Source: CAYXWM01 sp964468805 | GTDB taxonomy: Bacteria; Bacillota; Clostridia; Lachnospirales; WRBF01 | Assembly: GCA_964468805.1 (NCBI GenBank) | Contig: CAYXWM010000006.1 | Location: forward strand, 3,374-67,373 | Length of the DNA stretch: 64,000 nucleotides | Direction: 5' to 3' | Shown: piece by piece, positions 49,599-59,340 of the stretch | How the letters are laid out: every line of letters starts with the position of its first letter | How positions within the stretch are numbered: the stretch's first letter is position 1 | Program-made: the position numbers and the translations under genes | The notes under the pieces: generated by a model | The model's input: the letters and a program-made list of their open reading frames with translations, nothing else | Told to the model about the DNA's origin: nothing | Database searches by the model: none

Positions 49599-50508
49599 AT
49601 TTTTCTGTTAAGTGTTTTTTACACTCAAAATAAAATATAAATATAAACTTCTTAATGTTAATACTTATATCGGAAATAGCCGGCTCTATACCTTTATCCA
49701 GCTTGTTCATAACTTTTCTTATCTCTATAAAATCAAACAGCTTATAGGCGTATTCTTGATACTTTGAATTGGTGAAGTCCTCAAGACAAAGAGAGGCATA
49801 AGTCTTGATGGAATTAAAAACAGCCCTGCGAATTCTTTGTTCAACTGCCTTGGTCTCTTTATTGATTTCTGCCTTTGTTGCAGACCGTCCTATTTTCATT
49901 TCTGCTACATATGTAAATATTTCCTTCATTGACGGATAATCAAAATTATTTGAAGCTTGTTCCTTTTCCCTTAAGTAAGTAACCATATGAAAGAAGTCGG
50001 TTTTGGAGATGTCGGCTATAATTCCAAGCTCCGTAAGGAGAAATTCCACGGCGGACATTACACCCACATTTTTGTTTTTTTCGGGTTTAATATCATCGGT
50101 GATAATATTTAGTGATTTGCGAATACCGTTTAAGGAGTCGTGTAATTTTTTGTTTTGGGATACTTTTTGAATAATTTTAATGACTTCTATTTTATTTATG
50201 GGCTTGGTTATGTAATATTCAATGTTTAGGGAATATGCTCTTCCTACCATTTCTTTGTTTTCCACTTGAGAAAGCATAATTATTTTACCCTGAAAATCCT
50301 CCAAGCTTCGAACGGTTTCTATGCCGTCTCTGCCGGACATAAGCAAATCTATAATGAGAATATCAACATTTTTAAGGTTTAATATTTCTGAACTGACTTC
50401 CAGCCCGTCTTCTGCCATTCCCACGGTTTCTCCCAAATCAGCATCCTCTATAATTTCCTTAACCATTGAACGTACAGCGAAATCATCGTCTACTATAAAA
50501 AAACGCAA
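49597..50508 (-). CDS. response regulator, GlnL/YcbB-like
   Basis: 303 residues. Receiver domain residues 1-120: acidic pair in IVDDDFAVRS, phosphoacceptor Asp in ILIIDLLMSGRDG, Thr/Ser-Lys in ITKPINK. The C-terminal part (from ~145), with AVEFLLTELGIIADISKTDFFHMVTYL and KAVEQRIRRAVFNSIKTYASLCLEDF, resembles the YcbB DNA-binding domain of glutamine-responsive GlnL. TTG start 50508 after AAGGAG. Encoded 24 bp after its histidine kinase and divergent from a glutamate/dicarboxylate symporter, its probable target. Confidence 0.85.
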   Translation of the reverse strand: MRFFIVDDDFAVRSMVKEIIEDADLGETVGMAEDGLEVSSEILNLKNVDILIIDLLMSGRDGIETVRSLEDFQGKIIMLSQVENKEMVGRAYSLNIEYYITKPINKIEVIKIIQKVSQNKKLHDSLNGIRKSLNIITDDIKPEKNKNVGVMSAVEFLLTELGIIADISKTDFFHMVTYLREKEQASNNFDYPSMKEIFTYVAEMKIGRSATKAEINKETKAVEQRIRRAVFNSIKTYASLCLEDFTNSKYQEYAYKLFDFIEIRKVMNKLDKGIEPAISDISINIKKFIFIFYFECKKHLTEK

Positions 50509-50531
50509 ATCTCACAACTCCTTTCATAAAT

Positions 50532-51836
50532 CTACACCTTAGAATCGCATAAGCTGTTTATGGGCAGGCGTATGTTAAACACCGTTTGAAGAAGACGTTC
50601 TTCGTCTGTTTTAAATTCTACGCTGCCACCCAAATCGGTTACTATTTCTTTAACATATACCAACCCTATCCCGGTAGAAGGTCTTCCTTCTTCATCAAAT
50701 TTAGTAGTGTAACCGGGAGCGAATATCAGTTCTTTTTTTGCTTCGGGTATGCCTTTACCGTTATCCGCAACGGTAATTTCCAAAAAGCCTTCTTTCTTCT
50801 CCAAAGTTATTTCTATGTAACCGACAGAATTTATTGACTCTACGGAGTTAACAACCAGGTTATTTACTATAGAAAGTAAGGTGCAGACATGCAGCTTGGG
50901 TAAATCATCCGGTATATTTAAACAGAAAATAACCTTTCTGTTTAACGAAAGGGCATATTTTTCGTTTGTAGAGGCTACTACCTGAATTATTTCGCCGGCA
51001 TTCATATAATCCGTATATTGTTCTTTTGTTATTAGTTTGGACAATCCGGCGTAAATACGCTGATTGTCTTTCTTTATTTCATGAACGAGTTTTGCTATGT
51101 CCAAAAAGTTTTGGTCTACGGGTAATTTTTCTTCGGTATTGGGTTCGGAGCTGTATTTTTTGTATAAATCAAAACATTTTCGAGTGAGATGCTCGGCACT
51201 GTCCAAGGATTTTTTAACCAGTATAGCCTCCTCATACAAACCGGAAATCAAAAGGAGCAGTTGTTTGTTTTGTATTTCCTTGTGTTTGCAGATTATTCCC
51301 TTTTCTCGAAGCATGATTGCGTTATAAAAAGCCAGAGCAAAACAACTTCTGATTAAACTTATAACTAAAAGGTTAACGGAGTCTTGCAAAGAAAAAACAT
51401 CACCCATCATATAAAAACGAACTATCTTTTCTATACAATTTGCTCCGAAATCGCTGAGTACCACAAACAATCCGTATGTAATAGGTGTTTCCCAATATTT
51501 TTCAGCTTTTAGCACATAATAAACCAGAACATACCCAAAATAATAAAAAAATGCCGGAAAATGCATAAGAAAAGCTGTATCTAAACCATAACCGGAAAAA
51601 ACAGCTAACATTATTCTAAATATTACAACCAAAATTCCCGCCGCCGCACCGTAAAGAAGCACATTAATCTTTCTGACAAAAAGCGAATAAAAAAGGAACA
51701 GCGTAGCTCCCAGTCCTATACGAAAAGAGTCAAAAAACGGTGTAATTTTAAACTCTCCGGTAATAGGCACAATAAGCAAAATCAGAAGGAGAATGGATAA
51801 CTCCGAAAATTCATGCCTCTTAGTTTTATCTCTCAT
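50532..51836 (-). CDS. sensor histidine kinase, GlnK-like
   Basis: 434 residues. About six N-terminal membrane helices (to ~205), then a cytoplasmic kinase: phospho-His in KLVHEIKKDNQRIYAGL, N box LLSIVNNLVVNSVESINS, G1 VADNGKGIPE, G2 STGIGLVYVKEIV. The H-E-x-K-K-x-N type box resembles Spo0B-like/GlnK-type kinases. Cognate of the regulator at 49597. Signal unknown; an amino or dicarboxylic acid is likely from the divergent transporter. Confidence 0.88.
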   Translation of the reverse strand: MRDKTKRHEFSELSILLLILLIVPITGEFKITPFFDSFRIGLGATLFLFYSLFVRKINVLLYGAAAGILVVIFRIMLAVFSGYGLDTAFLMHFPAFFYYFGYVLVYYVLKAEKYWETPITYGLFVVLSDFGANCIEKIVRFYMMGDVFSLQDSVNLLVISLIRSCFALAFYNAIMLREKGIICKHKEIQNKQLLLLISGLYEEAILVKKSLDSAEHLTRKCFDLYKKYSSEPNTEEKLPVDQNFLDIAKLVHEIKKDNQRIYAGLSKLITKEQYTDYMNAGEIIQVVASTNEKYALSLNRKVIFCLNIPDDLPKLHVCTLLSIVNNLVVNSVESINSVGYIEITLEKKEGFLEITVADNGKGIPEAKKELIFAPGYTTKFDEEGRPSTGIGLVYVKEIVTDLGGSVEFKTDEERLLQTVFNIRLPINSLCDSKV

Positions 51837-52144
51837 AAATGTCCTTCCAATATCTTTTTATTTTTATTATATAGTTTTTTATAGTTTTTTGTAGATGGTG
51901 TTTTATTATCTGTAAACAACTAAGTTGATTGAAGCCCAACGTAAAGACAGTAAAGATAATAAAATCTCGCCTCATTATTAGATATTTTCACACTGAAAAT
52001 CAGTAGCTAAACGTGAAATATTCCCGGAATAGTAAGTTTTCCGAGAATCAGATTTCGCATAAAAATATGTTGAATTATACTGTATCCTGAAAGACGTACA
52101 GTAAAAAGATATAGTATTATACATTGCAAAAGGAGGAAAAAGCA

Positions 52145-53371
52145 ATGAAAAAACTTGGTTTAACCACAAAAATTTTCATTGGATTGTTGCTGGGTATTTT
52201 GGCAGGCGTTCTATGCTATTCAATACAGGCCGGCAGCTTTGTGGATGAATATGTGGCTCCCATAGGCACAATATTTTTAAACCTGATTAAAATGTTAATT
52301 GTACCCTTGGTATTCTCATCGTTGGTTATCGGCGTTACAGGCCTGGGCGACATTAAAAAACTTGGCAGAATAGGTGTAAAAACAATACTTTTGTTTTTTG
52401 CGACAACTATTATAGCTGTAACCTTTGGTTTATTGCTGGGTAACGTGGTAAATATGGGAGCTGGTGTTACCATATCTCAAGCTACTGTCGTTGAAGCAAA
52501 GGAAGCACCCACACTTATCGAAAACATAGTTGCAATATTCCCGGCAAATCCCTTGAAAGCCATGGTTGAAGCACAAATGCTGCCCATAATAGTTTTTGCC
52601 ATTTTTATAGGCGTAGGCATTTTAATGGTGGGCAAAAAAGCAAAACCGGTGGAAGACGTAATCAGTGCCATAGCTGACGTTATGTATAAAATTACGGAAA
52701 TCATAATGAAACTGGCTCCTATTGGGGTATTCGGCTTGATAACTCCGGTTGTTGCCAAAAACGGTCCCGAGGTTTTGGCACCCCTTTCATTATTGATTGT
52801 TGTGGCTTATGGAGCTTCCTTCTTGCAATTAATTATTACTTATCCGATTATAGTAAAATTATTTGCGAATATGAACCCTATACATTTCTTCAAAGTTATG
52901 CTTCCCTCTGCAACTTTAGCCTTCAGTACTTGCAGCAGCTCCGGAACTCTGCCTGTTACCCTAAAATGTACCAGAGATGAGTTGGGAGTTTCCAACAGCG
53001 TATCCAGCTTCGTTTTGCCCTTGGGTGCCACCATTCATATGGACGGAACTTCCATTTATCAGGGCGTATGTGCTTTGTTTGTGGCAAGCGTTTTGGGTGT
53101 TGAACTCAGCCTCTTGCAGCAGATTACCATAGTCACCACCACCGTACTGGCTTCTATAGGAACGGCGGGTGTACCCGGTTCCGGTTTTATTATGCTAACC
53201 ATGGTTTTAACCTCTATTGGGTTACCCCTAGAAGTAACAGGGCTAATCGTAGGCGTCGACAGAATCTTGGATATGGCAAGAACCCTTGTTAATGTTGTGG
53301 GTGATGCGGCTGTTGCCGTTGCAGTAGCCGGTATGGAAGGCGAAAAGCTTAATACGGGTAAAACTCAATAA
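52145..53371 (+). CDS. dicarboxylate/glutamate:cation symporter (DAACS family)
   Basis: GltP/DctA-type sodium- or proton-coupled uptake carrier, 408 residues. LTTKIFIGLLLGILAGVL, NLIKMLIVPLVFSSLVIGVTGLGD, the serine-rich loop FSTCSSSGTLPVTLKC, LPLGATIHMDGTSIYQGVCALFVA, and GTAGVPGSGFIMLTMVL with VDRILDMARTLVNVVGDA are the family reentrant-loop signatures. ATG 52145 after AGGAGG; the TTG at 52124 lies before the site. Substrate likely glutamate/aspartate or a C4 dicarboxylate. Divergent from the two-component system. Confidence 0.93.
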   Translation: MKKLGLTTKIFIGLLLGILAGVLCYSIQAGSFVDEYVAPIGTIFLNLIKMLIVPLVFSSLVIGVTGLGDIKKLGRIGVKTILLFFATTIIAVTFGLLLGNVVNMGAGVTISQATVVEAKEAPTLIENIVAIFPANPLKAMVEAQMLPIIVFAIFIGVGILMVGKKAKPVEDVISAIADVMYKITEIIMKLAPIGVFGLITPVVAKNGPEVLAPLSLLIVVAYGASFLQLIITYPIIVKLFANMNPIHFFKVMLPSATLAFSTCSSSGTLPVTLKCTRDELGVSNSVSSFVLPLGATIHMDGTSIYQGVCALFVASVLGVELSLLQQITIVTTTVLASIGTAGVPGSGFIMLTMVLTSIGLPLEVTGLIVGVDRILDMARTLVNVVGDAAVAVAVAGMEGEKLNTGKTQ

Positions 53372-53419
53372 TAGTTAATTTACTAATAGAAACTTCATGT
53401 TATTTTACCTCATATATAG

Positions 53420-53457
53420 AAAACACTCTGTTATTTGTCCGTAACAGAGTGTTTTTT
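53420..53457 (+). terminator. symporter terminator
   Basis: AAAACACTCTGTTA / TAACAGAGTGTTTT, 8-nt loop, then TT. Confidence 0.92.
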
Positions 53458-53493
53458 ATTCCCCAAATTTTTAATTATTCTCAAGACTTTTTA

Positions 53494-53523
53494 TTGCATT
53501 TCAACAGAATTTACATTTATAAT
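53494..53523 (+). promoter_or_regulatory. galM promoter
   Basis: TTGCAT 53494-53499, 18-nt spacer, TATAAT 53518-53523. Confidence 0.6.
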
Positions 53524-53585
53524 AGATTATTACAAAATTATCAAGGTTTCGGATTTAATATAAACTAAAGATAAGGAGAATGAAA

Positions 53586-54623
53586 TTGAGAATAAAAGAG
53601 TACCCTTTCGGAATTACAAAAAGCGGCGAAAAAGTAAAGGCATTTGAATTGGAAAACAATAACGGTATGAAGGTAACTATTTTAAATTACGGATGCACAA
53701 TTACCAAAATCGAAATCCCGGATAAGGCCGGAAAGTTAACAGACGTATGCCTTGGCTATAATACCATAGAAGAATACGAGGAAAAAGACGGTTATTTGGG
53801 TGCTGTGGTGGGCAGATACGCAAACCGCATACGCAACGGAGAATTCGAGCTTAACGGCAATAAATATACCTTGGCTGTAAATAACGGTCCCAATCATTTG
53901 CATGGGGGCTTAAAAGGTTTTGACAAATATATTTGGAGACATTCCGTAACAGAAGTAGGTTTGCAATTTAACAGAACCTCCGTTGATACAGAAGAAGGCT
54001 ATCCGGGTAATTTGGATGTTGCGGTAACGTACAATTTAAGTGACGAAAATGAGCTTTACATAATTTATAAAGCTGTTTGTGACCAAGATACGCCCATTAA
54101 TTTAACCAATCACGCTTACTTTAATTTGGACGGAGAGCAATCGGGAGATATATTGGGTCACAGCATACAAATTTTCGGCGGCAATTTCTTGGAAAGCGAC
54201 GAAAATTGTCTGCCTACCGGCAAAATTCTTTCCGTGGAAGATACGGCTTTTGATTTCAGGGAGAGTAAAAAAATAGGGCTTGATATAGGAAAAGACGAAG
54301 TTCAGTTGATTAACGGTAAAGGATACGACCATAACTGGATTTTGGACAGCGAAAGCTATCTTAAAAAAGCAGCTGTATTAAAAGGCGAAAAAACCGAAAT
54401 TCAAATGACCGTGTATACTACCCAACCGGGTATGCAATTTTACAGCGGCAATTTTTTAACCGAAAGAAAGGGAAAACAGGGCAATTATCAAAAACGCAGC
54501 GGTCTTTGTTTGGAAACACAGCATTTTCCCGACTCCGTGAGAAATAAACATTTTCCCGATGTTATTATAAAAAAGGGAGATATGTATAACCAAACCACGG
54601 TATACAAATTTGATACCAATTAA
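53586..54623 (+). CDS. galM: aldose 1-epimerase (mutarotase)
   Basis: Interconverts alpha and beta anomers of hexoses. About 345 residues. NGMKVTILNYGCTITKIEIPDK, GYLGAVVGRYANRIRNGEF, NNGPNHLHGGLKGFDKYIW with substrate His, LTNHAYFNLDGE with the catalytic His, GYDHNWIL, and ETQHFPDSVRNKHFP with the catalytic Glu. ATG 53580 is only one base from the AAGGAG site; TTG 53586 has proper spacing, so either may be used. Own promoter and terminator (54649-54694). Confidence 0.94.
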   Translation: MRIKEYPFGITKSGEKVKAFELENNNGMKVTILNYGCTITKIEIPDKAGKLTDVCLGYNTIEEYEEKDGYLGAVVGRYANRIRNGEFELNGNKYTLAVNNGPNHLHGGLKGFDKYIWRHSVTEVGLQFNRTSVDTEEGYPGNLDVAVTYNLSDENELYIIYKAVCDQDTPINLTNHAYFNLDGEQSGDILGHSIQIFGGNFLESDENCLPTGKILSVEDTAFDFRESKKIGLDIGKDEVQLINGKGYDHNWILDSESYLKKAAVLKGEKTEIQMTVYTTQPGMQFYSGNFLTERKGKQGNYQKRSGLCLETQHFPDSVRNKHFPDVIIKKGDMYNQTTVYKFDTN

Positions 54624-54648
54624 AAGGTATTAGACCAATTAGAAATAT

Positions 54649-54694
54649 AAAAGGAGTAGAAAACCTTGTTATACGGTGTCTGCTCCTTTTTTAT
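54649..54694 (+). terminator. galM terminator
   Basis: AAAAGGAG-taga / tctg-CTCCTTTT with T-run continuing to ATAT. Confidence 0.8.
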
Positions 54695-54749
54695 ATCCTT
54701 TAATGATTAAAAATTAAAAAACAATCAGTATTTTCTTTTAAAATCTAAT

Positions 54750-55709
54750 CTACTGTAAATATTCCAACTGTAATCTTAAATTATTTTCGTGCTCTTCTCT
54801 GGTCGTACTTATCTGCTCCAAAACAAGATACTCCGGCGATATTTTTTCAATAATCTTATAGATATTTTTATTGGTAAAGGGTTGGTGTGAATCAATTTTA
54901 AAGATATGTTCCAGCACACTTCCGTAACGTAATTCATGACTTAATTGTCCGGAATTCCAACTCGTTTTAAGCCCTTGGGAATATTCTCCGCTTAAAGTTT
55001 GGTGCATATGTATTCCTTTAATTAAGGATAAATCTTCATATTCATTAAGTACCCCTAAGATATAGTCCACACCTTCATCAAGAGTCCTCAAGCTTGTATT
55101 GGTATGAAGGAGATGTCCTATATCCAACATAATCCCTTTATTTTTGTAGTTTATCCCGTTTAACAGTCGGCGGATTAAAGCCGGGTTTACCATGGTCAGT
55201 CCGCAATACCATAGGTTTTCGAATAAAAGCAGGGGTTCGCCTTTAATACTTTCCGAAATTTCATTTACAAGTTCGATAACGGAGTCTACCACGTCTTCGT
55301 CAGAGTAGTGGAATTCTTTTTTTACAAATTCGGCTATGCCGCATTCGGAAACATGAAATACCAGGTATTCAGGCGAAAATTTGGCGGCACTTTGAAGATT
55401 ATTTTTATAAAAATCTATGAGGGATTCCCTTGTTGTTCCGCCGTATATTTTAGTGACAGTATCCCAATTATCAAATTCTTGAAGCAATCTGTTTTGATCG
55501 CCTTTCCATAAATCAACCCAGGAGGTAAAATATCTCAAATGTACCCCGATTACGTCCTCCGGTTGAATTATACCCTTTTCATCTTCTCCGTATTGCAAAA
55601 GTTCCAAGCCGTCAAGTCTAAGCCCCTTATAAAAGTCTTTCAGATCGGCGTTATCCCTATATCTTTGCGTATCATAGGAACTTGTAGTCATATTCATTAT
55701 CAATTTCAC
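54750..55709 (-). CDS. sugar-phosphate isomerase/epimerase-like TIM-barrel protein
   Basis: AP-endonuclease-2/xylose-isomerase-like TIM barrel, 319 residues. Strand ends with possible metal ligands: LVFHVSECG, LLFENLWYCGL (Glu), GIMLDIGHLLHTN (Asp, His), IKGIHMHQTLSGEYSQG (His) and YLVLEQIST (Glu), the normal layout of the fold. Encoded 19 bp after the Dph6-like gene at the end of the cobalamin-uptake group. Relatives act as epimerases, isomerases or endonuclease IV; which reaction this one performs is unknown. A role in corrinoid or nucleotide-loop metabolism is only suggested by position. Confidence 0.75.
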   Translation of the reverse strand: MKLIMNMTTSSYDTQRYRDNADLKDFYKGLRLDGLELLQYGEDEKGIIQPEDVIGVHLRYFTSWVDLWKGDQNRLLQEFDNWDTVTKIYGGTTRESLIDFYKNNLQSAAKFSPEYLVFHVSECGIAEFVKKEFHYSDEDVVDSVIELVNEISESIKGEPLLLFENLWYCGLTMVNPALIRRLLNGINYKNKGIMLDIGHLLHTNTSLRTLDEGVDYILGVLNEYEDLSLIKGIHMHQTLSGEYSQGLKTSWNSGQLSHELRYGSVLEHIFKIDSHQPFTNKNIYKIIEKISPEYLVLEQISTTREEHENNLRLQLEYLQ

Positions 55710-55728
55710 GAGCGACCCCTCCGGCGAC

Positions 55729-56379
55729 TTATGATAAAATTGGCATTATTGCATATCCGTTATCCAAAATTTTTTCACCGAAAGAAAACTCTACCGGTTT
55801 GGAGAAAATCGGTCCCGATGAAACAAAAGTGTGATACTCTCCATTTTCTCCGCATATGTCCGCACCCTCAGCGGCAATGGAATTTACGCTTTCCTCTGTA
55901 AGCCTTTGACCCAAATAAACGTCACTCATTCTTGCCGTATCAATCACAGTGAAATTGGCTGTAAAGCCCTCGTCTATGAATTCATAGACCAATTTTTTAC
56001 GTTCTTCGCCCCAAAGTGGGAAAAGCGGTTCTAACCCTACATTTTTACAACGCTCACTGCACCATTTATGATGTTCCTCAATATCTATATCACCAAAAAC
56101 GCAAATTTCCGCACCCAATTCCTTTGCGGACAGCAGTGCTTTTTCAAAATTGCTTGCGTAGTTTTCGCCGCTTGTTTTTATCAGTCTAATGGGAACGCCC
56201 ATAGAATCCGAAACACTTACAAGGACAGGCTCGGGTATGCCGTGAAACCAAGACCGTTCTTTGTGGGTGTTATAGGTAGTAATTAAAGCAACCGGCGTCA
56301 GCCCTTGTTTTATTGCTCGGTAGATAGCCAAAACACTGTCTTTGCCTCCGCTGTATGAAGCCACAAATCCTTTGCCCAT
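55729..56379 (-). CDS. Dph6-like ATP pyrophosphatase (adenine nucleotide alpha hydrolase)
   Basis: 216 residues of the ATP-binding family typified by diphthine-ammonia ligase. PP-loop FVASYSGGKDSVLAIYRAIKQG, then ALITTYNT, AEICVFGDIDIEEHHKWCSERC, ARMSDVYLGQRLTEES and DICGENGEYHTFVSSGPIF, all family features. Bacteria lack diphthamide, so it must amidate or adenylate something else. It follows btuD after a hairpin; a link to cobalamin amidation or salvage is inferred from place only. Confidence 0.85.
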   Translation of the reverse strand: MGKGFVASYSGGKDSVLAIYRAIKQGLTPVALITTYNTHKERSWFHGIPEPVLVSVSDSMGVPIRLIKTSGENYASNFEKALLSAKELGAEICVFGDIDIEEHHKWCSERCKNVGLEPLFPLWGEERKKLVYEFIDEGFTANFTVIDTARMSDVYLGQRLTEESVNSIAAEGADICGENGEYHTFVSSGPIFSKPVEFSFGEKILDNGYAIMPILS

Positions 56380-56455
56380 AGGTGTTCCCTCCGATAATAA
56401 AATAATATGAGTTGTACGAATTAGTCTAACTCATGAAAGTAAAAGGATAAAATCA

Positions 56456-56490
56456 TGGGGAAAACTTTTTTTGAAATAAAGTTTTCCCCA
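56456..56490 (-). terminator. hairpin between btuD and Dph6-like gene
   Basis: TGGGGAAAACTTT / AAAGTTTTCCCCA perfect 13-bp stem, 9-nt loop. Weak T-tract on the minus strand. May separate the transporter from the last two genes or allow partial readthrough. Confidence 0.6.
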
Positions 56491-56514
56491 AATCCATTTT
56501 TATTTAAATTTTGA

Positions 56515-57309
56515 TTACAGAGCCGCTCGAATAATATTCGTTCCGAACATGTTTTCCCATTTTTTTAATGTCTCCAACATATACCCCGCTATATCCATCT
56601 TATATGCAGAGGTTAGAACGTCAGAAGCATATACATCTCTGATCGGGCCGTATGCTTTAACGTTTCCGTTTTCCATAAGCAATACATTGTCCGCAAGAAG
56701 CATAGCAAGGTTTACGTCATGCAGAACTCCCACAACTGTTTTGCCTGCTTGCTTTGACCATTTATTAAGGAAGCGTATAAGTTCAATTTGATAGCCCAAA
56801 TCAAGGTGATTTGTTGGCTCGTCAAGGAGGATAATATCCGGGTTTTGAGCCAGAATCTTAGCCAGAAACACTCTTTGAAGTTGTCCGCCGGACAGGGTAT
56901 CTACTTCTCGGTCTTTAAGCTCCGGCATTCCTACGGTTTTCAGAGCCTCTGTAACTGCCAGCCTGTCAACCTCGGAAATACCCCCAAAAAGCCCGCCGGT
57001 TTCATGTACATATCTTCCCATCATAACGGTGTCAAAAACAGTATAATTAAAATACAGCTGTGTGGTTTGCGAAAGCATAGCAACTTTTTTTGCCAGAGCC
57101 TTACGCTTAAACTTTCGAATATCGGTATCGTTCAGAAGAATATCACCGGTAAATGAAAGGGTTCCTGCAATGGCTCTTAAAAGAGTAGTCTTACCGCAGC
57201 CGTTGGGGCCTATAATGCTCAAACTTTCGCCCTTTTTTATATTAAATGAAATTCCGTGCAATATCTCCACACCGTCATATCCTGCACGAACATTGTTCAG
57301 TGAAATCAT
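56515..57309 (-). CDS. btuD: cobalamin/iron-type ABC transporter ATPase
   Basis: FecE/BtuD family ATPase, 264 residues. Walker A GPNGCGKTTLLRAIAG, Q-loop MLSQTTQLYF, signature LSGGQLQRVFLAKIL, Walker B IILLDEPTNHLD, switch His in GVLHDVNLAM. Start overlaps the permease stop by 4 bases. The leading cobalamin riboswitch and cobU genes argue for corrinoid rather than siderophore as cargo. Confidence 0.9.
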   Translation of the reverse strand: MISLNNVRAGYDGVEILHGISFNIKKGESLSIIGPNGCGKTTLLRAIAGTLSFTGDILLNDTDIRKFKRKALAKKVAMLSQTTQLYFNYTVFDTVMMGRYVHETGGLFGGISEVDRLAVTEALKTVGMPELKDREVDTLSGGQLQRVFLAKILAQNPDIILLDEPTNHLDLGYQIELIRFLNKWSKQAGKTVVGVLHDVNLAMLLADNVLLMENGNVKAYGPIRDVYASDVLTSAYKMDIAGYMLETLKKWENMFGTNIIRAAL

Positions 57310-58343
57310 ACTGCTTTCCTCCTTCTACTGAAATATAAGTAGATGAAAAACGGGGCACCCAAAGCCGAGGTAATAGCACCAACAGGCATTTCGAGAGGTG
57401 CAATTATTGTTCTTGCCATAAGGTCACACAAAACCATAAAAGCACCACCAAGTAAGGCTGATGCTGTCAGAACGTATTTATGGTTAGCACCAAATATCTT
57501 TCTCGCCATATGGGGCGTAAATAGGTCAACAAAACCGATAATACCTACCATGGAAACTATCGATCCGGTTATTATGGCTGAAAGAGACAGCAAAATTAAT
57601 TTCATTCTCTTTGCTTCCACTCCGGAGGTTTGTGCTTGTTCGTCCCCCAGCGTTAAAATATCCATTTGCTTTGAACATTTTAAAACGAAGATAAAAATTA
57701 TAGCCAGTATCGGAAACAGAATTACGGAATATTCCGGGTCTTTCAGTGCAAAGCTACCCATTTGCCAATATATAAGTCTCTGTAAATGTTCCTTTGAAAG
57801 GGACATTAAAATGGTAATCAGAGCACTTGCAAATAAGGAAAAGGCCATACCTGTCAAAATTATGGAGTTGTTTTGCAGATTACGATCCACCTTTGCCGCA
57901 ACGCCCAAGGCAAGGAATACGGTGGCAAGTCCTGCTGCAAGCCCAAAAACGGGCAGAGTCAAAAACCCCAAAACAGATATATTTAAAACTATGGCAAAGC
58001 TTGCACCCAGAGCCGCTCCGGAGGATACACCCAGCGTAAAGGAAGACGCCAGGGGGTTTCTAAGCACCGACTGCATCATAACGCCGCTAAAAGCAAGTCC
58101 GCTGCCGGAAATAAAAGCCAGTAGGGTTCTGGGTATTCTGATTTTCCAAAGTATGGATTCGGCGATTTCTTCTATAGGACCGAAGGGTTGAATTCCAAAA
58201 ATTTTGCTCAGAATTACATTTGCAGTGTCAAGAGGGGCAATGGAAACGCTCCCAATTCCCATAGCCAAAACCAATGTGACTAAGCAAATTATAGCTAAAA
58301 AAATAAGTAGGCTGACTTTTCGCATATTTTTCATATCATTCAA
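57306..58343 (-). CDS. btuC: cobalamin/iron-type ABC transporter permease
   Basis: FecCD/BtuC permease, 345 residues, about ten helices. Family features: LLAFISGSGLAFSGVMMQSVLRNPLASSFTLGVSSGAALGASF, MGSFA, and GIIGFVDLFTPHMARKIFGANHKYVLTASALLGGAFMVLCDLMAR. Start lies 8 bases inside the binding-protein gene, so translation is coupled. Works with 56515 and 58336. Confidence 0.93.
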   Translation of the reverse strand: MNDMKNMRKVSLLIFLAIICLVTLVLAMGIGSVSIAPLDTANVILSKIFGIQPFGPIEEIAESILWKIRIPRTLLAFISGSGLAFSGVMMQSVLRNPLASSFTLGVSSGAALGASFAIVLNISVLGFLTLPVFGLAAGLATVFLALGVAAKVDRNLQNNSIILTGMAFSLFASALITILMSLSKEHLQRLIYWQMGSFALKDPEYSVILFPILAIIFIFVLKCSKQMDILTLGDEQAQTSGVEAKRMKLILLSLSAIITGSIVSMVGIIGFVDLFTPHMARKIFGANHKYVLTASALLGGAFMVLCDLMARTIIAPLEMPVGAITSALGAPFFIYLYFSRRRKAV

Positions 58344-59304
58344 ATAAACCGGGATATAAAGCCCTAGCCATTTCTTTCAGGGCAACCGTAACATACTCAT
58401 TGGGGCGTGAGCTAGCGTTTCTGGCAACTTGATAGACTTGATTATTTTTTATTGCGTTAATAGCATCCCAGCCGTTTCGGTTTAAAATATCGCCCTTTGG
58501 ATCATCTGTATAGTCTACATTCGTAAAAATTACATCGGGGTTTTTTTCTATTACTATTTCCTCTGAAAAGGAAATCCAGCTTTCTTGGTCGGAAAAGATA
58601 TTTTTTGCTCCCAATAATTCTATAATTTCGTTTAGGAAAACCCCGTTTCCGAAACTCACCGTTCTGGGTGCTCCTTCAACCTCGAAGTATACGGTTTTAC
58701 CGCACTTATTATCCCCGATTGAAGACACGATAAAGTCTATATCTTTTTCCATATCACTGATGATAGCCTCTGCCTTAGCGTCAGTTTTAGTGATTTTCCC
58801 TATAAAACGTATGTCCTCTTTAATACCTTCAATACTTTCCGAAGAAGGTATGTAAGTCATCAATACTCCCAAATCGGTAACAGGTTTAAAGGGGTCATTT
58901 CCATCCGCTCTGCTCATGGCGGTAGCAAAAATAATATCGGGTTTTAAGGCAGCTATACTCTCGGTGTCCGGTGCCATAATATCAAAAGTAGGCAAATTTT
59001 CGGGCAATCCATCTATATCGGTGGAGTATTTGTCAATTGCAACCAACTTGTCCGCAAGCCCAAGATGTACAAGAGTTTCCGTGACGGATGGTGCCATGGA
59101 AATAATCTTTTCTGTTTTCTCCGGCACAACTATAGTTTTGCCAAATCTGTCGGTGACAGTTTCGGCTTTTGAATTATCGATTTCTGACAATGCTATGTTG
59201 GAATTATCTTTAGCCGGCTTATCGCCGCCGCAAGCTGTAAGCGGTAAAATCAGCAGAAACGCTAAAAGCAAAGTGCTGATTGTTTTACGACTGATGGACT
59301 TCAT
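58336..59304 (-). CDS. btuF: corrinoid-binding lipoprotein (BtuF type)
   Basis: Type III ABC binding protein, 322 residues. Signal peptide with lipobox LTAC (Cys25), followed by TVTDRFGKTIVVPEKTEKIISMAPSVTETLVHLGLADKLVAIDKYS, the BtuF/FepB N-lobe, then ALKPDIIFATAM and IEKNPDVIFTN. Predicted to bind B12 or cobinamide because the operon is led by a cobalamin riboswitch. AGGAGG precedes its start on the minus strand. Confidence 0.9.
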   Translation of the reverse strand: MKSISRKTISTLLLAFLLILPLTACGGDKPAKDNSNIALSEIDNSKAETVTDRFGKTIVVPEKTEKIISMAPSVTETLVHLGLADKLVAIDKYSTDIDGLPENLPTFDIMAPDTESIAALKPDIIFATAMSRADGNDPFKPVTDLGVLMTYIPSSESIEGIKEDIRFIGKITKTDAKAEAIISDMEKDIDFIVSSIGDNKCGKTVYFEVEGAPRTVSFGNGVFLNEIIELLGAKNIFSDQESWISFSEEIVIEKNPDVIFTNVDYTDDPKGDILNRNGWDAINAIKNNQVYQVARNASSRPNEYVTVALKEMARALYPGLFE

Positions 59305-59340
59305 TAAATGTTCCTCCTAAGTAGTTCCGGTAATTGTTAT

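Noticed and set aside
57343..58191. 282-codon plus-strand open frame opposite btuC
   Set aside because: Antisense shadow of a well-supported permease gene; no ribosome site, no recognisable motif.
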